This document shows, one piece after another, positions 49,814 to 58,842 of a stretch of 64,000 nt of DNA. Position 1 is the first letter of the stretch; every line of letters starts with the position of its first letter. Made by a program: the position numbers and the translations under genes. The stretch is from Marinobacter sp. (GTDB taxonomy: Bacteria; Pseudomonadota; Gammaproteobacteria; Pseudomonadales; Oleiphilaceae). The notes under the pieces are model-generated. The model ran no database searches. It worked only from the letters and a program-made list of their open reading frames with translations, and was not told the origin of the DNA. The stretch is taken from the NCBI GenBank assembly GCA_030457765.1, contig JAKDUK010000003.1, positions 84,795 to 148,794 of the forward strand, read 5' to 3'.

Positions 49814-50137
49814 TCAGAAGTTCCACTTCAAATTAAGGCAGGCGCCTTCATTCAACAGCGCAACGCCGTGATCCGCCTGAGGCGGTTGGGAGGCGTAGTG
49901 CTTGCCGCTGTCGTCTGAGCGTACAAGTGAAAGGCTTAATAGCCGTGAACCGATTTCGGTAGCAGCATAAGCGCTGTCTTCATCAAAATCGCCAGACCTC
50001 TGCCTCTGAAGCTGGTAGACATCTTCAGTGGTGGTGATTTTGCTCAGCTCATTACGCGGGTGCTCAGACGCTTCGGCGCGAACCACAAACGCAGCGACAT
50101 TGAGAACAAGAAGAGCGACAAAGATACGAATAATCAT
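49814..50137 (-). CDS. Small exported hypothetical protein
   Basis: The 107-residue protein starts MIIRIFVALLVLNVAAFVVRA, a clear signal peptide (cleavage likely near residue 22-24). A hydrophilic mature part of about 85 residues has a single Cys (NEGACLNLKWNF). I recognise no family. It stands alone between an acetyl-CoA hydrolase gene and tas, with 202 bases to the former and 242 bases to the latter. No other gene is seen in those gaps. Confidence 0.7.
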   Translation of the reverse strand: MIIRIFVALLVLNVAAFVVRAEASEHPRNELSKITTTEDVYQLQRQRSGDFDEDSAYAATEIGSRLLSLSLVRSDDSGKHYASQPPQADHGVALLNEGACLNLKWNF

Positions 50138-50379
50138 GATACTTACGAAAACCTTTTAACCGGAAGCGAAGTTTACTGATACCTTAGGCCAAAGTCTAAC
50201 CCCTGAGAGCCAAAAAGATATGAAGTCGCACACAGTTGCGCCGTTTTTTTGTCACAGAATTAATCATATTTTGTCAACAAATGCTCTTGAACGTATCAAC
50301 ATGTAACCGATAACACCTTAACAATCAGCCAATTCCTTTTGGTTCAATACGTTAGGTGTTACTGGTTAACGCCAACATA

Positions 50380-51417
50380 CTAAGGACAAGGGTAGGTAAA
50401 TTCCTGGTGAATGGCCTCAATGGCTTCGAGTACATCCGGGCTAAGGTTTACCCCAAGTGATCCCAGATTTTCCTTAAGCTGCTCTACCGAGGTGGCACCA
50501 ACAATGTTGCTGGTTACAAAACTGCGGGTGTTCACATAAGCCAGCGCCATCTGAACCAGAGACAAATCGTTTTGCCGGGCAAGCTCCGCGTAGGCGCGGG
50601 TTGCTTCCATACCGGCCTCACTGGTATACCGGCTAAACCGTTCGAATAAAGTTAAGCGCGCCTTTTCAGGCCATTTTCCACCCAGGTACTTACCCGAGAG
50701 CATGCCGAAAGCCAGCGGCGAATAGGCCAGCAAACCTACCTGCTCCCGATGGGCTATTTCCGCCATCCCCACCTCAAAAGACCGGTTCAGCAGGTTATAC
50801 GGATTTTGAATACTGGCAATTCTCGGCCAACCATTCTCTCTGGCCAGTCGCAGGTACTCCATGGTGCCCCAAGGCGTCTCGTTGGAGACCCCAATATGCC
50901 GAACCTTCCCCGCTTGCACCAGCTCATTAAGCGCGTCTAACGTTTCCTCAATTGGCGTTGCCTGTTCTTTAGCATCATGCTCATAACCAAGCTTACCGAA
51001 AAAATTGGCATTACGATCCGGCCAGTGTAGCTGGTACAAATCAATGTAATCGGTCTGTAAGCGTTTTAAACTGGCATGACAGGCTTCAATAATGTGGTCA
51101 CGGGTCAGGCGCGGACCGTTACGTAAATAGCTTAGACCATTCCCCGGCCCGGCAACTTTTGAGGTAATCACCAGATCGTCACGGCGACCGCGTTTCGCCA
51201 GCCAGTTGCCCAGGTACGTCTCTGTCAGGCCCTGGGTTTCTGCCCGTGGTGGCACAGGGTACATTTCTGCGGCATCAATAAAATTCACCCCCTGGGAGGT
51301 GGCGTAATCCAGCTGTTCAAAAGCTTCCTGCTCGGCATTCTGCTCACCCCAGGTCATGGTTCCCAGGCATATCAAGCTGACATCAATGTCTGTATTGCCA
51401 AGTTTTCGCGTTTGCAT
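50380..51417 (-). CDS. tas: Aldo-keto reductase Tas
   Basis: The 345-residue protein matches Escherichia Tas closely, including LGTMTWGEQNAEQEA, AEMYPVPPRAETQGLTETYLGNWLA and KRLQTDYIDLYQLHWPDR. The catalytic tetrad Asp, Tyr, Lys and His of aldo-keto reductases can be placed at DAAEMY, TSKV and QLHW. Its substrate is unknown; the Escherichia gene suppresses a tyrosine auxotrophy. It follows dinB by 36 bases on the same strand. Confidence 0.94.
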   Translation of the reverse strand: MQTRKLGNTDIDVSLICLGTMTWGEQNAEQEAFEQLDYATSQGVNFIDAAEMYPVPPRAETQGLTETYLGNWLAKRGRRDDLVITSKVAGPGNGLSYLRNGPRLTRDHIIEACHASLKRLQTDYIDLYQLHWPDRNANFFGKLGYEHDAKEQATPIEETLDALNELVQAGKVRHIGVSNETPWGTMEYLRLARENGWPRIASIQNPYNLLNRSFEVGMAEIAHREQVGLLAYSPLAFGMLSGKYLGGKWPEKARLTLFERFSRYTSEAGMEATRAYAELARQNDLSLVQMALAYVNTRSFVTSNIVGATSVEQLKENLGSLGVNLSPDVLEAIEAIHQEFTYPCP

Positions 51418-51453
51418 CGATCACCTCCAGGTTCATTTAATGGCGCAACCTTA

Positions 51454-52518
51454 TCATTCAAACAACCGCAGCTGGGTAACCGGGGCATCATCGCTAAGAA
51501 ACCGCACACCCAAGCCCAGTAGTCGAACAGGCCGCTCGCGATTGGTCACCAGTTCTGTGAGCAATGGCAGGAAATCATCAAACCCCGGCTCTTTTATATT
51601 TTCGCGCACCCGCTCCAGGGTATGGGTAGAAAAATCGCTATAGCGTATTTTGATAAACAGTTTGTGGATGGGCTTTTCACGTACCTTACGGGTAAGCCGT
51701 AAATTGAGATCTGACGCCAGCGATGCCAGCACCGTTTCACAAGCCGCCATATCCGGCAGGTCTTGAGAAAACGTACGCTCCACACTCACAGATTTAGCGA
51801 TTCGCGATACAACAACCGACCGCTCATCCCGGCCATGAGACATTTCGTACAAGCGATAACCCTGCTTGCCGAAACGATCAATCAGCACATCCACACCCAG
51901 TGCCTGCAAGTCTCCACAGGTTTGAACTCCAAGGGAATGCAGCTTTGCCGCCGTCACCTGGCCAACGCCGAACAGCTTTTCCACTTTAAGCTCGCGAACA
52001 AAGCCGTCCACATCGCCAGGTTTTACCACAAACAACCCGTCGGGCTTTTGCCAATCACTGGCAATCTTGGCGAGAAATTTATTGGGGGCGACTCCGGCAG
52101 AAATGGTTATCCCCACTTCTTTTTCTACGCGCTCGCGCAGGTAGCGCGCCATCAGAGTGGCACTGCCCCGATGATCAGTAATATCAGATACATCCAGAAA
52201 GGCTTCATCCAGCGACAAAGGCTCAACCAGATCGGTCAATTCACGGAGGATGCTCATCACTTTTTGTGAGGCAACTCGGTAACGCGCCATATCCGGCGGC
52301 ACGGTAACCAAGCCGAGGCATAGCCGCCGGGCTTCGCTACCGGGCATAGCCGAGCGCACACCATAAGCCCGGGCTTTATAGTTGCAGGTAGTCACCACGC
52401 CCCGGCCGCCCTCACCACCAACCGCCAGTGGAACGCCGCGCAATGTGGGGTCATCACGCATCTCAACGGCTGCATAAAAGCAGTCACAATCCACATGGAT
52501 GATCTTGCGTTGAGGCAT
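51454..52518 (-). CDS. dinB: DNA polymerase IV
   Basis: The 354-residue Y-family polymerase has [14 protein letters not shown], the catalytic [11 protein letters not shown] region with [21 protein letters not shown] and the C-terminal little-finger domain. It performs error-prone translesion synthesis. The ATG at 52518 begins the conserved sequence; the frame is open further upstream but unrelated. A perfect LexA box lies 25 bases before it. It is divergent from the DUF1244 gene. Confidence 0.97.
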   Translation of the reverse strand: MPQRKIIHVDCDCFYAAVEMRDDPTLRGVPLAVGGEGGRGVVTTCNYKARAYGVRSAMPGSEARRLCLGLVTVPPDMARYRVASQKVMSILRELTDLVEPLSLDEAFLDVSDITDHRGSATLMARYLRERVEKEVGITISAGVAPNKFLAKIASDWQKPDGLFVVKPGDVDGFVRELKVEKLFGVGQVTAAKLHSLGVQTCGDLQALGVDVLIDRFGKQGYRLYEMSHGRDERSVVVSRIAKSVSVERTFSQDLPDMAACETVLASLASDLNLRLTRKVREKPIHKLFIKIRYSDFSTHTLERVRENIKEPGFDDFLPLLTELVTNRERPVRLLGLGVRFLSDDAPVTQLRLFE

Positions 52519-52633
52519 AATCACTGAGCTCGCGTCGGGTTTCTGTACATTTATACAGCCTTGTATCTTAAAGTAAGATGCTGAGAATGTCAGGAATCTC
52601 CAAGGCAACCACCGAACACCATGATGAGGCCCC
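52519..52633. other. dinB / DUF1244 divergent promoter region
   Basis: This 115-base gap holds the LexA box and no gene. Both flanking genes begin here, so promoters for both must lie in or near it. Confidence 0.6.
52543..52558. promoter_or_regulatory. LexA (SOS) box
   Basis: CTGTACATTTATACAG is a CTG-N10-CAG palindrome that matches the gammaproteobacterial LexA consensus (CTGTATATATATACAG) in most positions. It is 25 bases before the dinB ATG and 76 bases before the divergent DUF1244 start, so it should place dinB, and possibly the neighbour, under SOS control. Confidence 0.85.
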
Positions 52634-52912
52634 ATGTCGAATCCCATTCCAGACTCTGAACGCACTGAAATCGAAGCTGCAGCTTTCCGTCGCCTGGTTA
52701 AACACCTGGGGGAAAACCCCGACGTTCAGAACATTGACCTGATGAATTTAGCCGGGTTCTGCCGCAACTGTCTTTCCAAATGGTATAGAGCGGAAGCGGG
52801 CGAACGAGGCCACGAAATGTCAGACCCGGCCGCCCGGGAAGAAATTTACGGCATGCCATACGAAGAGTGGAAAGCTCTATATCAAGCTGGCCCGAAGCAG
52901 GACCACAAATAA
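52634..52912 (+). CDS. DUF1244 family protein
   Basis: The 92-residue protein has the invariant family phrase [15 protein letters not shown] with two cysteines, and [12 protein letters not shown] near the end. GAGG sits before the ATG. Function is unknown. It is divergent from dinB across a LexA box and 40 bases before minC. Confidence 0.9.
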   Translation: MSNPIPDSERTEIEAAAFRRLVKHLGENPDVQNIDLMNLAGFCRNCLSKWYRAEAGERGHEMSDPAAREEIYGMPYEEWKALYQAGPKQDHK

Positions 52913-52952
52913 TGCGCGTGAACAAGACAGACATCAGGGAAGAGACCCATTC

Positions 52953-53708
52953 ATGAGCGACACAGCCACTTCTGGCGTACAGCAAGTATTCCAGCTGAAA
53001 AGTGCCAGCGTATCCATGACAGCGCTGGAGCTTTACTATTTCGACAGCGACGAATTTGAAGAAACATTGAGGAACAAAATAAACCAGGCGCCTGGCTTTT
53101 TTCAGGACACCCCCCTTATTATCAGCCTGGAAAAATACGAAGGCCTCGACAGTGAACTGGATTTCTTCAACATCATCGGCGCTTGCCGGCGTAATAAAAT
53201 TCACGTTGTAGGGGTACGTGGCGGCAACGACGATCAGCGGCGCCTTGCCCGGGGAGCCGCCCTGGCCCTGATGCCTGGCAACAATCAACGAGATAAGCCC
53301 CACGAAGCCCAAGCCACTGACGAAAAACCAGAACTACCTGCTGCACACACACACCAAGCAGCACCGGAGCCACCGCCAGCCAAAATTATCAGCCAGCCAG
53401 TCAGGTCTGGCCAGCAAGTCCACGCCCCAGAAGGCGACCTAATCATTCTGGCGCCGGTTCAAGCAGGCGCAGAAGTACTGGCGGCAGGCAATATTCACGT
53501 ATATGGCCCACTGCGGGGCCGAGCGCTAGCAGGTATTCATGGAGCCGAATCTGCAAGAGTTTTCTGCCAATCACTTGAAGCAGAGCTTGTGTCCATCGCC
53601 GGACACTATAAAATCTCTGAGGACCTTCAGGATAATGGCTGGAAAAGCGCTGTGCAGATTCAGCTCAGGGACGACCTGCTAGTGGTGACACCACTGGACA
53701 AGGCCTGA
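52953..53708 (+). CDS. minC: Septum site-determining protein MinC
   Basis: The 251-residue protein has an N-terminal domain (VFQLKSASVSMTALELYY), a Pro/Ala-rich linker (about residues 110-150) and the beta-helical C-terminal domain (APEGDLIILAPVQAGAEVLAAGNIHVYGPLRGRALAG). It inhibits FtsZ polymerisation away from mid-cell. It heads minCDE with GGGAAGAG upstream. Confidence 0.96.
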   Translation: MSDTATSGVQQVFQLKSASVSMTALELYYFDSDEFEETLRNKINQAPGFFQDTPLIISLEKYEGLDSELDFFNIIGACRRNKIHVVGVRGGNDDQRRLARGAALALMPGNNQRDKPHEAQATDEKPELPAAHTHQAAPEPPPAKIISQPVRSGQQVHAPEGDLIILAPVQAGAEVLAAGNIHVYGPLRGRALAGIHGAESARVFCQSLEAELVSIAGHYKISEDLQDNGWKSAVQIQLRDDLLVVTPLDKA

Positions 53709-53787
53709 TACTGGAATCGAACAAAATAATTTGACCGGGCACTATCCGGCAGACATGACGAATCCATCGAGACACAGGAAAAAAACC

Positions 53788-54600
53788 TTGGCTAGAATAA
53801 TTGTCGTTACCTCAGGAAAGGGCGGCGTTGGCAAAACCACCACCAGCGCCTCCATCAGCACCGGGCTTGCCAGACGCGGCCATAAAACCGTGGTGGTAGA
53901 TTTCGACGTGGGCCTGCGCAACCTGGACCTGATTATGAACTGCGAGCGCCGTGTGGTGTATGACTTTGTAAACGTCATACAGGGCGATGCGTCGTTGAAC
54001 CAGGCTCTGATCCGCGACAAGCGGGTTGATACACTTTATATTCTCCCGGCCTCCCAAACCCGGGAAAAAGAAGCGCTAACCAAAGAAGGCGTTGAAAAGG
54101 TTATAAACGAGCTGTCTGAAACCTTCGACTACATCATTTGCGACTCCCCTGCCGGCATAGAGCACGGGGCACTGATGGCCCTGTATTACGCAGATGAAGC
54201 CATTGTTGTAACCAACCCGGAAGTTTCCTCAGTACGAGATTCCGACCGAATTCTTGGCATTCTGCAAAGCAAATCCCGCCGCGCAGAAATGGGGCAAGAC
54301 CCGGCTAAGGAGCACCTGCTGGTGACCCGATACAATCCGGACCGGGTTGAGCGGGGCGAAATGCTTTCGGTAGCGGATGTCGAAGAGATTCTCGCGGTGC
54401 CTCTACTGGGCGTTATTCCGGAAAGCCAGATTGTTCTCAACGCGTCTAACCAAGGCTTACCCGTTATTCTTGAAGAACAAAGTGATGCCGGCCAGGCTTA
54501 CGACGACGCAGTGGCACGGCTGCTAGGCGAGGAGCGGGAACAGCGCTTTATGACAGCCCAGAAGAAGGGTTTTTTCTCACGGATGTTTAAAGGAGGCTGA
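53788..54600 (+). CDS. minD: Septum site-determining ATPase MinD
   Basis: The 270-residue ParA-type ATPase has the deviant Walker A (TSGKGGVGKTTTSAS), DFDVGLRNLDLIMNCE and a C-terminal amphipathic membrane helix (KKGFFSRMFKGG). It recruits MinC to the membrane and oscillates with MinE. The TTG at 53788, with AGGA eight bases upstream, fits the family start; an ATG at 53731 adds an unrelated extension. Confidence 0.97.
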   Translation: MARIIVVTSGKGGVGKTTTSASISTGLARRGHKTVVVDFDVGLRNLDLIMNCERRVVYDFVNVIQGDASLNQALIRDKRVDTLYILPASQTREKEALTKEGVEKVINELSETFDYIICDSPAGIEHGALMALYYADEAIVVTNPEVSSVRDSDRILGILQSKSRRAEMGQDPAKEHLLVTRYNPDRVERGEMLSVADVEEILAVPLLGVIPESQIVLNASNQGLPVILEEQSDAGQAYDDAVARLLGEEREQRFMTAQKKGFFSRMFKGG

Positions 54601-54603
54601 CGG

Positions 54604-54858
54604 ATGAGTTTCCTCGATTATTTCAGAGGTAAAAAATCAGGTTCCTCCGCCAGTGTGGCGAAAGAACGTCTACAAATTATTGTGGCTCATGAGCGCGGCC
54701 AACGTGACCAGCCAGACTACCTGCCACAAATGCAGCAGGAAATCCTGGCAGTGATTCGAAAATACGTGCAAATCAGTGAAGATATGGTTCAGGTAGAGGT
54801 GGACCGCAACGACAGTTGCTCCGTTCTGGAACTGAACGTTACCCTGCCCGAACGCTAG
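54604..54858 (+). CDS. minE: Cell division topological specificity factor MinE
   Basis: The 84-residue protein has the membrane-targeting start SFLDYFRG, the MinD-binding stretch [14 protein letters not shown] and the C-terminal dimerisation domain ([16 protein letters not shown]). It stimulates MinD ATPase. AAAGGAGG lies just before the ATG, four bases after minD. Confidence 0.96.
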   Translation: MSFLDYFRGKKSGSSASVAKERLQIIVAHERGQRDQPDYLPQMQQEILAVIRKYVQISEDMVQVEVDRNDSCSVLELNVTLPER

Positions 54859-54882
54859 AGCCAGCTCAACTCTGGCTACAAG

Positions 54883-54916
54883 AATGCCTGCCCGCGTGAA
54901 CGAGCAGGCATTTTTC
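54883..54916 (+). terminator. Rho-independent terminator of minCDE
   Basis: AATGCCTGC and GCAGGCATT form a nine-base stem (54883-54891, 54904-54912) with a T-run after it. It ends two bases before the convergent DUF2804 stop and can act for both strands. Confidence 0.88.
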
Positions 54917-54917
54917 A

Positions 54918-55925
54918 TTACCACCTCGCGAAATGATCCTCCACTAGCCCCGGCAAGTCTTGAACAACAATCTTCGCGCCGCTTTCATCTGTAATGGTTC
55001 CATTGTACCTGCCTACGTACTGCCTGAAGTTAGAAGCCAGTATTCCCGCATTGAGCTTTTCCTTACGCGCCGCTGCCGGCACAAAGTGCAAATCAACCCG
55101 GCCATCTTCTGTGGTTACGTGCCAATCCGCCTCAGCATCATATCGATCAAAGCGAAAGCGAGCCGTTCCCAGCTTCTGACACTGCCCGTCTAGCCACAGC
55201 GCATTCTCTGTCATTCCTGTTTCATTCACACCCGCCGCCAGGTTTAGCCCAACTGACCGGCCATCGTGTAGTTGGCCAGCCAGGCTCGACCAGTTCCAGG
55301 CGGTTTCCCGGCGCATAAAGCCGCAACTCCAATCAATGGCGCCACGGGTAGTGCCATCGCATCGCCAGATACGATGGCCCCAGCGTATTTCACCCTCAAC
55401 TGACAAGCCTGCGGATTTTCGGGTGAACACCCAGCCATTATAACCCGCTGGGCAAACCAGCCTTAGAGGATCGCTGTCCTCGCTCAGCGTAAGCTCTATG
55501 CGAATGCCTCCTGGTGCTGTTACAGAGACTGCCCTGCCGCCGTCAAAAGGCTGAATGCGCATAGAAACATTCCCCTTATTGAACGAGGCCGGACCGTGTT
55601 CGGGGTATGGCGCAATTCGGGTACCCAGCGCCATGGGGCTGAAAAAGGAGTGCTCAAAAATTTGCCCGGATGCGAAATCGTAGAGATAGAAAAAACCACT
55701 TCCGAGTAGCTTTAAATCCACGAGCGCCATACCAAACACCCAACCCGGCCCGGTGGCACTCACAAACTGGAACTGGTTAAACCGCCAGCGTCTGGCAAAC
55801 CTGGAGCGCGGCTTATCCATCACCGTTCGTAAGTCGTAATCCTGGTAGTTTATGTGATCTACCGGTTCACTCAGCACACCGGGCGTAATGTGTCCTTTTG
55901 CGTTAATCAATTTTTTTGTGGTCAT
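54918..55925 (-). CDS. DUF2804 family protein
   Basis: The 335-residue protein begins at the ATG at 55925 (KKLINAKGHITPGVLSEPVDHINYQDYDLR) and shows family features RRWRFNQFQFVSATGP, ETAWNWSSLAG and a C-terminal WHVTTEDGRVDLHFVP. The fold is probably a beta-barrel like CrtC-type proteins, but function is not known. It is divergent from a START-domain gene. Confidence 0.88.
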   Translation of the reverse strand: MTTKKLINAKGHITPGVLSEPVDHINYQDYDLRTVMDKPRSRFARRWRFNQFQFVSATGPGWVFGMALVDLKLLGSGFFYLYDFASGQIFEHSFFSPMALGTRIAPYPEHGPASFNKGNVSMRIQPFDGGRAVSVTAPGGIRIELTLSEDSDPLRLVCPAGYNGWVFTRKSAGLSVEGEIRWGHRIWRCDGTTRGAIDWSCGFMRRETAWNWSSLAGQLHDGRSVGLNLAAGVNETGMTENALWLDGQCQKLGTARFRFDRYDAEADWHVTTEDGRVDLHFVPAAARKEKLNAGILASNFRQYVGRYNGTITDESGAKIVVQDLPGLVEDHFARW

Positions 55926-56063
55926 GCTCTTCGTCAGATCAGGCCAATTTAACGAACTGCTCCACCAAGTGGTTACCTGGCTCACAATCCCCTGTGGTCG
56001 GGAACCATAAAGCCTAACACCCCATGTTAGACTCTGCTCCCAATCATCGAGGAAGTGTGGCTT

Positions 56064-56804
56064 ATGAGAAAAACCGGAGCCCATGGTTTTCAAAACTGGG
56101 TCTCAGTCATCACCGGTGTGATTTGCGTCTTGTTGGTTTCTGCTATGGCGGTTGGCACTGCGCGTGCTGCATTGCCAGCCGAGGACAGCAAGGCATGGAG
56201 CCTACGTGAAGAATCTGGCGAAACCCGCATTTACACCATGGACCAAGACGACTCCAGCTTTCAGGTATTCAAAGCCGAAACCCTGCTTGACGCCCCCATC
56301 GAAGCCGTTATGGCCGTTATGGTGGATCCGACATCCTGCATGGAATGGGTGCTCAATTGTTCCGAATCTTACGGCGTTGGCAAAGGCGATTTTAATGACC
56401 GCTACGCCTATTCCGTAAGCGACATGCCCTGGCCGGTAACAGATCGAGATTATGTTCTGCACATCCGTACGAAAGGCAACCAGACTTCTGGCGAAATCAC
56501 TATGAAAATGAGCGCCACACCTGGCAAGCGGGCAAAAAACAGCAATCGCGTAAGGGTTGACCGCTCCAGCACTCTATACCGCCTTATACCTGAAGGCGGC
56601 AAAACCCGAATGATATGGCTGCAACACACAGACCCAAACGGCTCCTTGCCCGGCTGGCTGGTTAATACACTTCTGGTTGATATACCCATGAAATCCATGG
56701 AAGAGCTGGAAAAACTATCAGGCCTGGAGCGTTATCAAGACTTCAAATTGATCTACAACCAAGACGGCCAACTGATTGATGTCAGAAAACCAACCGACAC
56801 CTGA
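56064..56804 (+). CDS. Exported START-domain lipid-binding protein
   Basis: The 246-residue protein has a signal peptide or anchor (VITGVICVLLVSAMAVGTARA). A START domain follows (WSLREESGETRIYT, DAPIEAVMAVMVD, WPVTDRDYVLHIRT, GSLPGWLVNTLLVDIPMKSMEEL). It probably binds a lipid in the periplasm. The ATG at 56064 is chosen because GAGGAAG is eight bases upstream. A CBS-domain gene follows. Confidence 0.85.
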   Translation: MRKTGAHGFQNWVSVITGVICVLLVSAMAVGTARAALPAEDSKAWSLREESGETRIYTMDQDDSSFQVFKAETLLDAPIEAVMAVMVDPTSCMEWVLNCSESYGVGKGDFNDRYAYSVSDMPWPVTDRDYVLHIRTKGNQTSGEITMKMSATPGKRAKNSNRVRVDRSSTLYRLIPEGGKTRMIWLQHTDPNGSLPGWLVNTLLVDIPMKSMEELEKLSGLERYQDFKLIYNQDGQLIDVRKPTDT

Positions 56805-56877
56805 AGGTGATGAGTGACGGGCAGTGTATGAAACGCTAAGCTTTACACAAAGGACTCCACAAGGTAGAGAACACCCA

Positions 56878-57369
56878 ATGACCGTGTGCGCTTACGAGAT
56901 AATGACGCCGAGTATCAAGGCGGTACCGCAATCCTGGACAATGGATCGTCTGGCCAGATTTTTGACCGACAACGAAATTACCGGCAGCCCGGTTACCGAC
57001 GAATCTGGCAAGATTGTGGGTATTGCCACCCTTAAAGATATTACAGAATTTCGCTGGAATGCCACCCGCTCCAATACCGACAGAAAACTCACAGCGCAAG
57101 ATCAGCAAGAAGCCCGGCGCCTGCGCATGGTATTGTTTGAGGAAATGGGCAAAGTGCCAGTAGAGGTTCGGGATATCATGACACCCAGCGTATTCTCGGT
57201 TGACGAAACCACACCGGTGCGCGACATTGCCAACATAATGATGAGCGAACACCTGCATCGAATTTTTGTCACCCGGGAGTCAAAAATTACCGGTATTGTG
57301 ACCACTTACGATATGCTTAAAATCGTCTCGGATGAGGAGCTTACAGAACGCTGCACCCGCAACAACTGA
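56878..57369 (+). CDS. CBS-domain protein
   Basis: The 163-residue protein consists of two CBS domains: ANN-free N-terminal MTPSIKAVPQSWTMDRLARFL with NEITGSPVTDESGKIVGIATLKD, and MTPSVFSVDETTPVRDIANIMM with HRIFVTRESKITGIVTTYD. Such pairs bind adenine nucleotides and regulate partners. It lies between the START gene and the PIN-PhoH gene. Confidence 0.9.
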   Translation: MTVCAYEIMTPSIKAVPQSWTMDRLARFLTDNEITGSPVTDESGKIVGIATLKDITEFRWNATRSNTDRKLTAQDQQEARRLRMVLFEEMGKVPVEVRDIMTPSVFSVDETTPVRDIANIMMSEHLHRIFVTRESKITGIVTTYDMLKIVSDEELTERCTRNN

Positions 57370-57393
57370 TCCATCACAGAGGTAGCGCCCCTT

Positions 57394-58791
57394 ATGCCCA
57401 GAACACCAGAAAGTGCACAGCAAGCTCGAAGAACAATGTATATCCTCGACACCAACGTCCTGATCCACGACCCTAACGCTCTCCTCAACTTTGAAGAACA
57501 CGATGTCATCATTCCGATGACCGTGCTTGAGGAGCTCGACGGCCTAAAATCCGGCAAGCAGAGTGTGGCGGCAGATTGTCGCCAGGCGATCCGCGCCATT
57601 GATAGACTGCTTGGCGATGCAAGCCCGAAAGATATCGAGAAAGGCGTCCCTATTGTTCGGGCCAAAATGGCAAAGCCTTTGGGCACTCTATCTATTTTGA
57701 TGAGCGCCGAGCACACGGGCAATCATTCTCTACCAGAGCACCTGAACGACAATAAAATCATCAACTCGCTGGCGGCGCTTCAGGAACAGCACAAGTCCAG
57801 GGATATTATTCTGGTGAGCAAAGACATCAACATGCGGCTTAAAGCCCGTGGTTTTGGCGTTGAAGCCCAGGATTACCAAAACGATCAACTGCTTGATGAC
57901 ATTGATCTTCTACCCAAGGGCTATCACGAGTTCCCAAACTCCTTTTGGGACACGATTGCGAAAGTGGAAACCGTACAACGAGACGGTGCCACCGAGCATA
58001 TCCTCAAGCGCGAAGAGCGGCTAGCAAAGGTCAATATCAACGAGTTTGTGCTTGATGAGCAAGGATTTGTGGGTAAAGCAGTCAATATCACCGACACCCA
58101 AGTGGTTATCCGGGACCTGCACCAGCATGATCTAATGAACGAAGAAGTCTGGGGTCTGGTACCACGGGATATTTATCAGGCCATGGCCCTGAACCTGCTG
58201 CTTGACCCGGAAATTCACCTGGTTAATCTCACAGGCTCAGCCGGTTCTGGTAAAACCATTCTGGCACTGGCAGCCTGTATCGAAATGACCGTTGCCAGCA
58301 AGCTGTACAAGCGAATTATCGCCACCCGCTCAACCCAGGGACTGGACGAAGACATCGGCTTTTTACCTGGCACCGAAGCGGAGAAAATGGAGCCCTGGCT
58401 GGGCGCCATCGTGGATAACCTGGAGGCCCTTCACGAAGACGACGAAAACATGACCGCCAGCGTGGATTACATCCTCAGCAAGGTGCCTCTGCACTTTAAA
58501 TCCATGAACTACATTCGAGGCCGCAGCTTCCAGCACAGCCTGATTATCATTGATGAATCCCAGAACCTCACCCCGCACCAGATCAAAACCATCATTACCC
58601 GTGCAGGTAACGGCTCCAAAGTGATCTGTCTGGGCAACCTGGCGCAGATTGATACGCCCTATCTGAGTGCCCTCAGCTCGGGCCTGACCTACATGACAGA
58701 GCGCTTCAAAAGCTTCAAACACGGCGGTCACATTCATTTGCAAGGCGTGCCGCGATCACTGCTGGCGGAGTTTGCAGAGGCTAATCTCTGA
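57394..58791 (+). CDS. PIN-domain plus PhoH-like ATPase
   Basis: The 465-residue protein has an N-terminal PIN nuclease-like domain (YILDTNVLIHDPNALLNFEEH, TVLEELDGLK, NDNKIINSL). A PhoH ATPase domain follows with Walker A (GSAGSGKTILALA) and Walker B (LIIIDESQNL). This PIN-PhoH (YlaK/PhoH2) family joins RNase and helicase-like activity in some bacteria. A perfect hairpin terminator follows. Confidence 0.92.
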   Translation: MPRTPESAQQARRTMYILDTNVLIHDPNALLNFEEHDVIIPMTVLEELDGLKSGKQSVAADCRQAIRAIDRLLGDASPKDIEKGVPIVRAKMAKPLGTLSILMSAEHTGNHSLPEHLNDNKIINSLAALQEQHKSRDIILVSKDINMRLKARGFGVEAQDYQNDQLLDDIDLLPKGYHEFPNSFWDTIAKVETVQRDGATEHILKREERLAKVNINEFVLDEQGFVGKAVNITDTQVVIRDLHQHDLMNEEVWGLVPRDIYQAMALNLLLDPEIHLVNLTGSAGSGKTILALAACIEMTVASKLYKRIIATRSTQGLDEDIGFLPGTEAEKMEPWLGAIVDNLEALHEDDENMTASVDYILSKVPLHFKSMNYIRGRSFQHSLIIIDESQNLTPHQIKTIITRAGNGSKVICLGNLAQIDTPYLSALSSGLTYMTERFKSFKHGGHIHLQGVPRSLLAEFAEANL

Positions 58792-58796
58792 TACAG

Positions 58797-58834
58797 ACCT
58801 AAAAAAACCGAGCCTTAGCTCGGTTTTTTTAGGT
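58797..58834. terminator. Bidirectional terminator between PhoH and the chemoreceptor gene
   Basis: Perfect 17-base arms (58797-58813, 58818-58834) flank a four-base loop, with seven A's on one side and seven T's on the other. It can end both the plus-strand PhoH transcript and the minus-strand chemoreceptor transcript. Confidence 0.92.
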
Positions 58835-58842
58835 TCTCCAGG

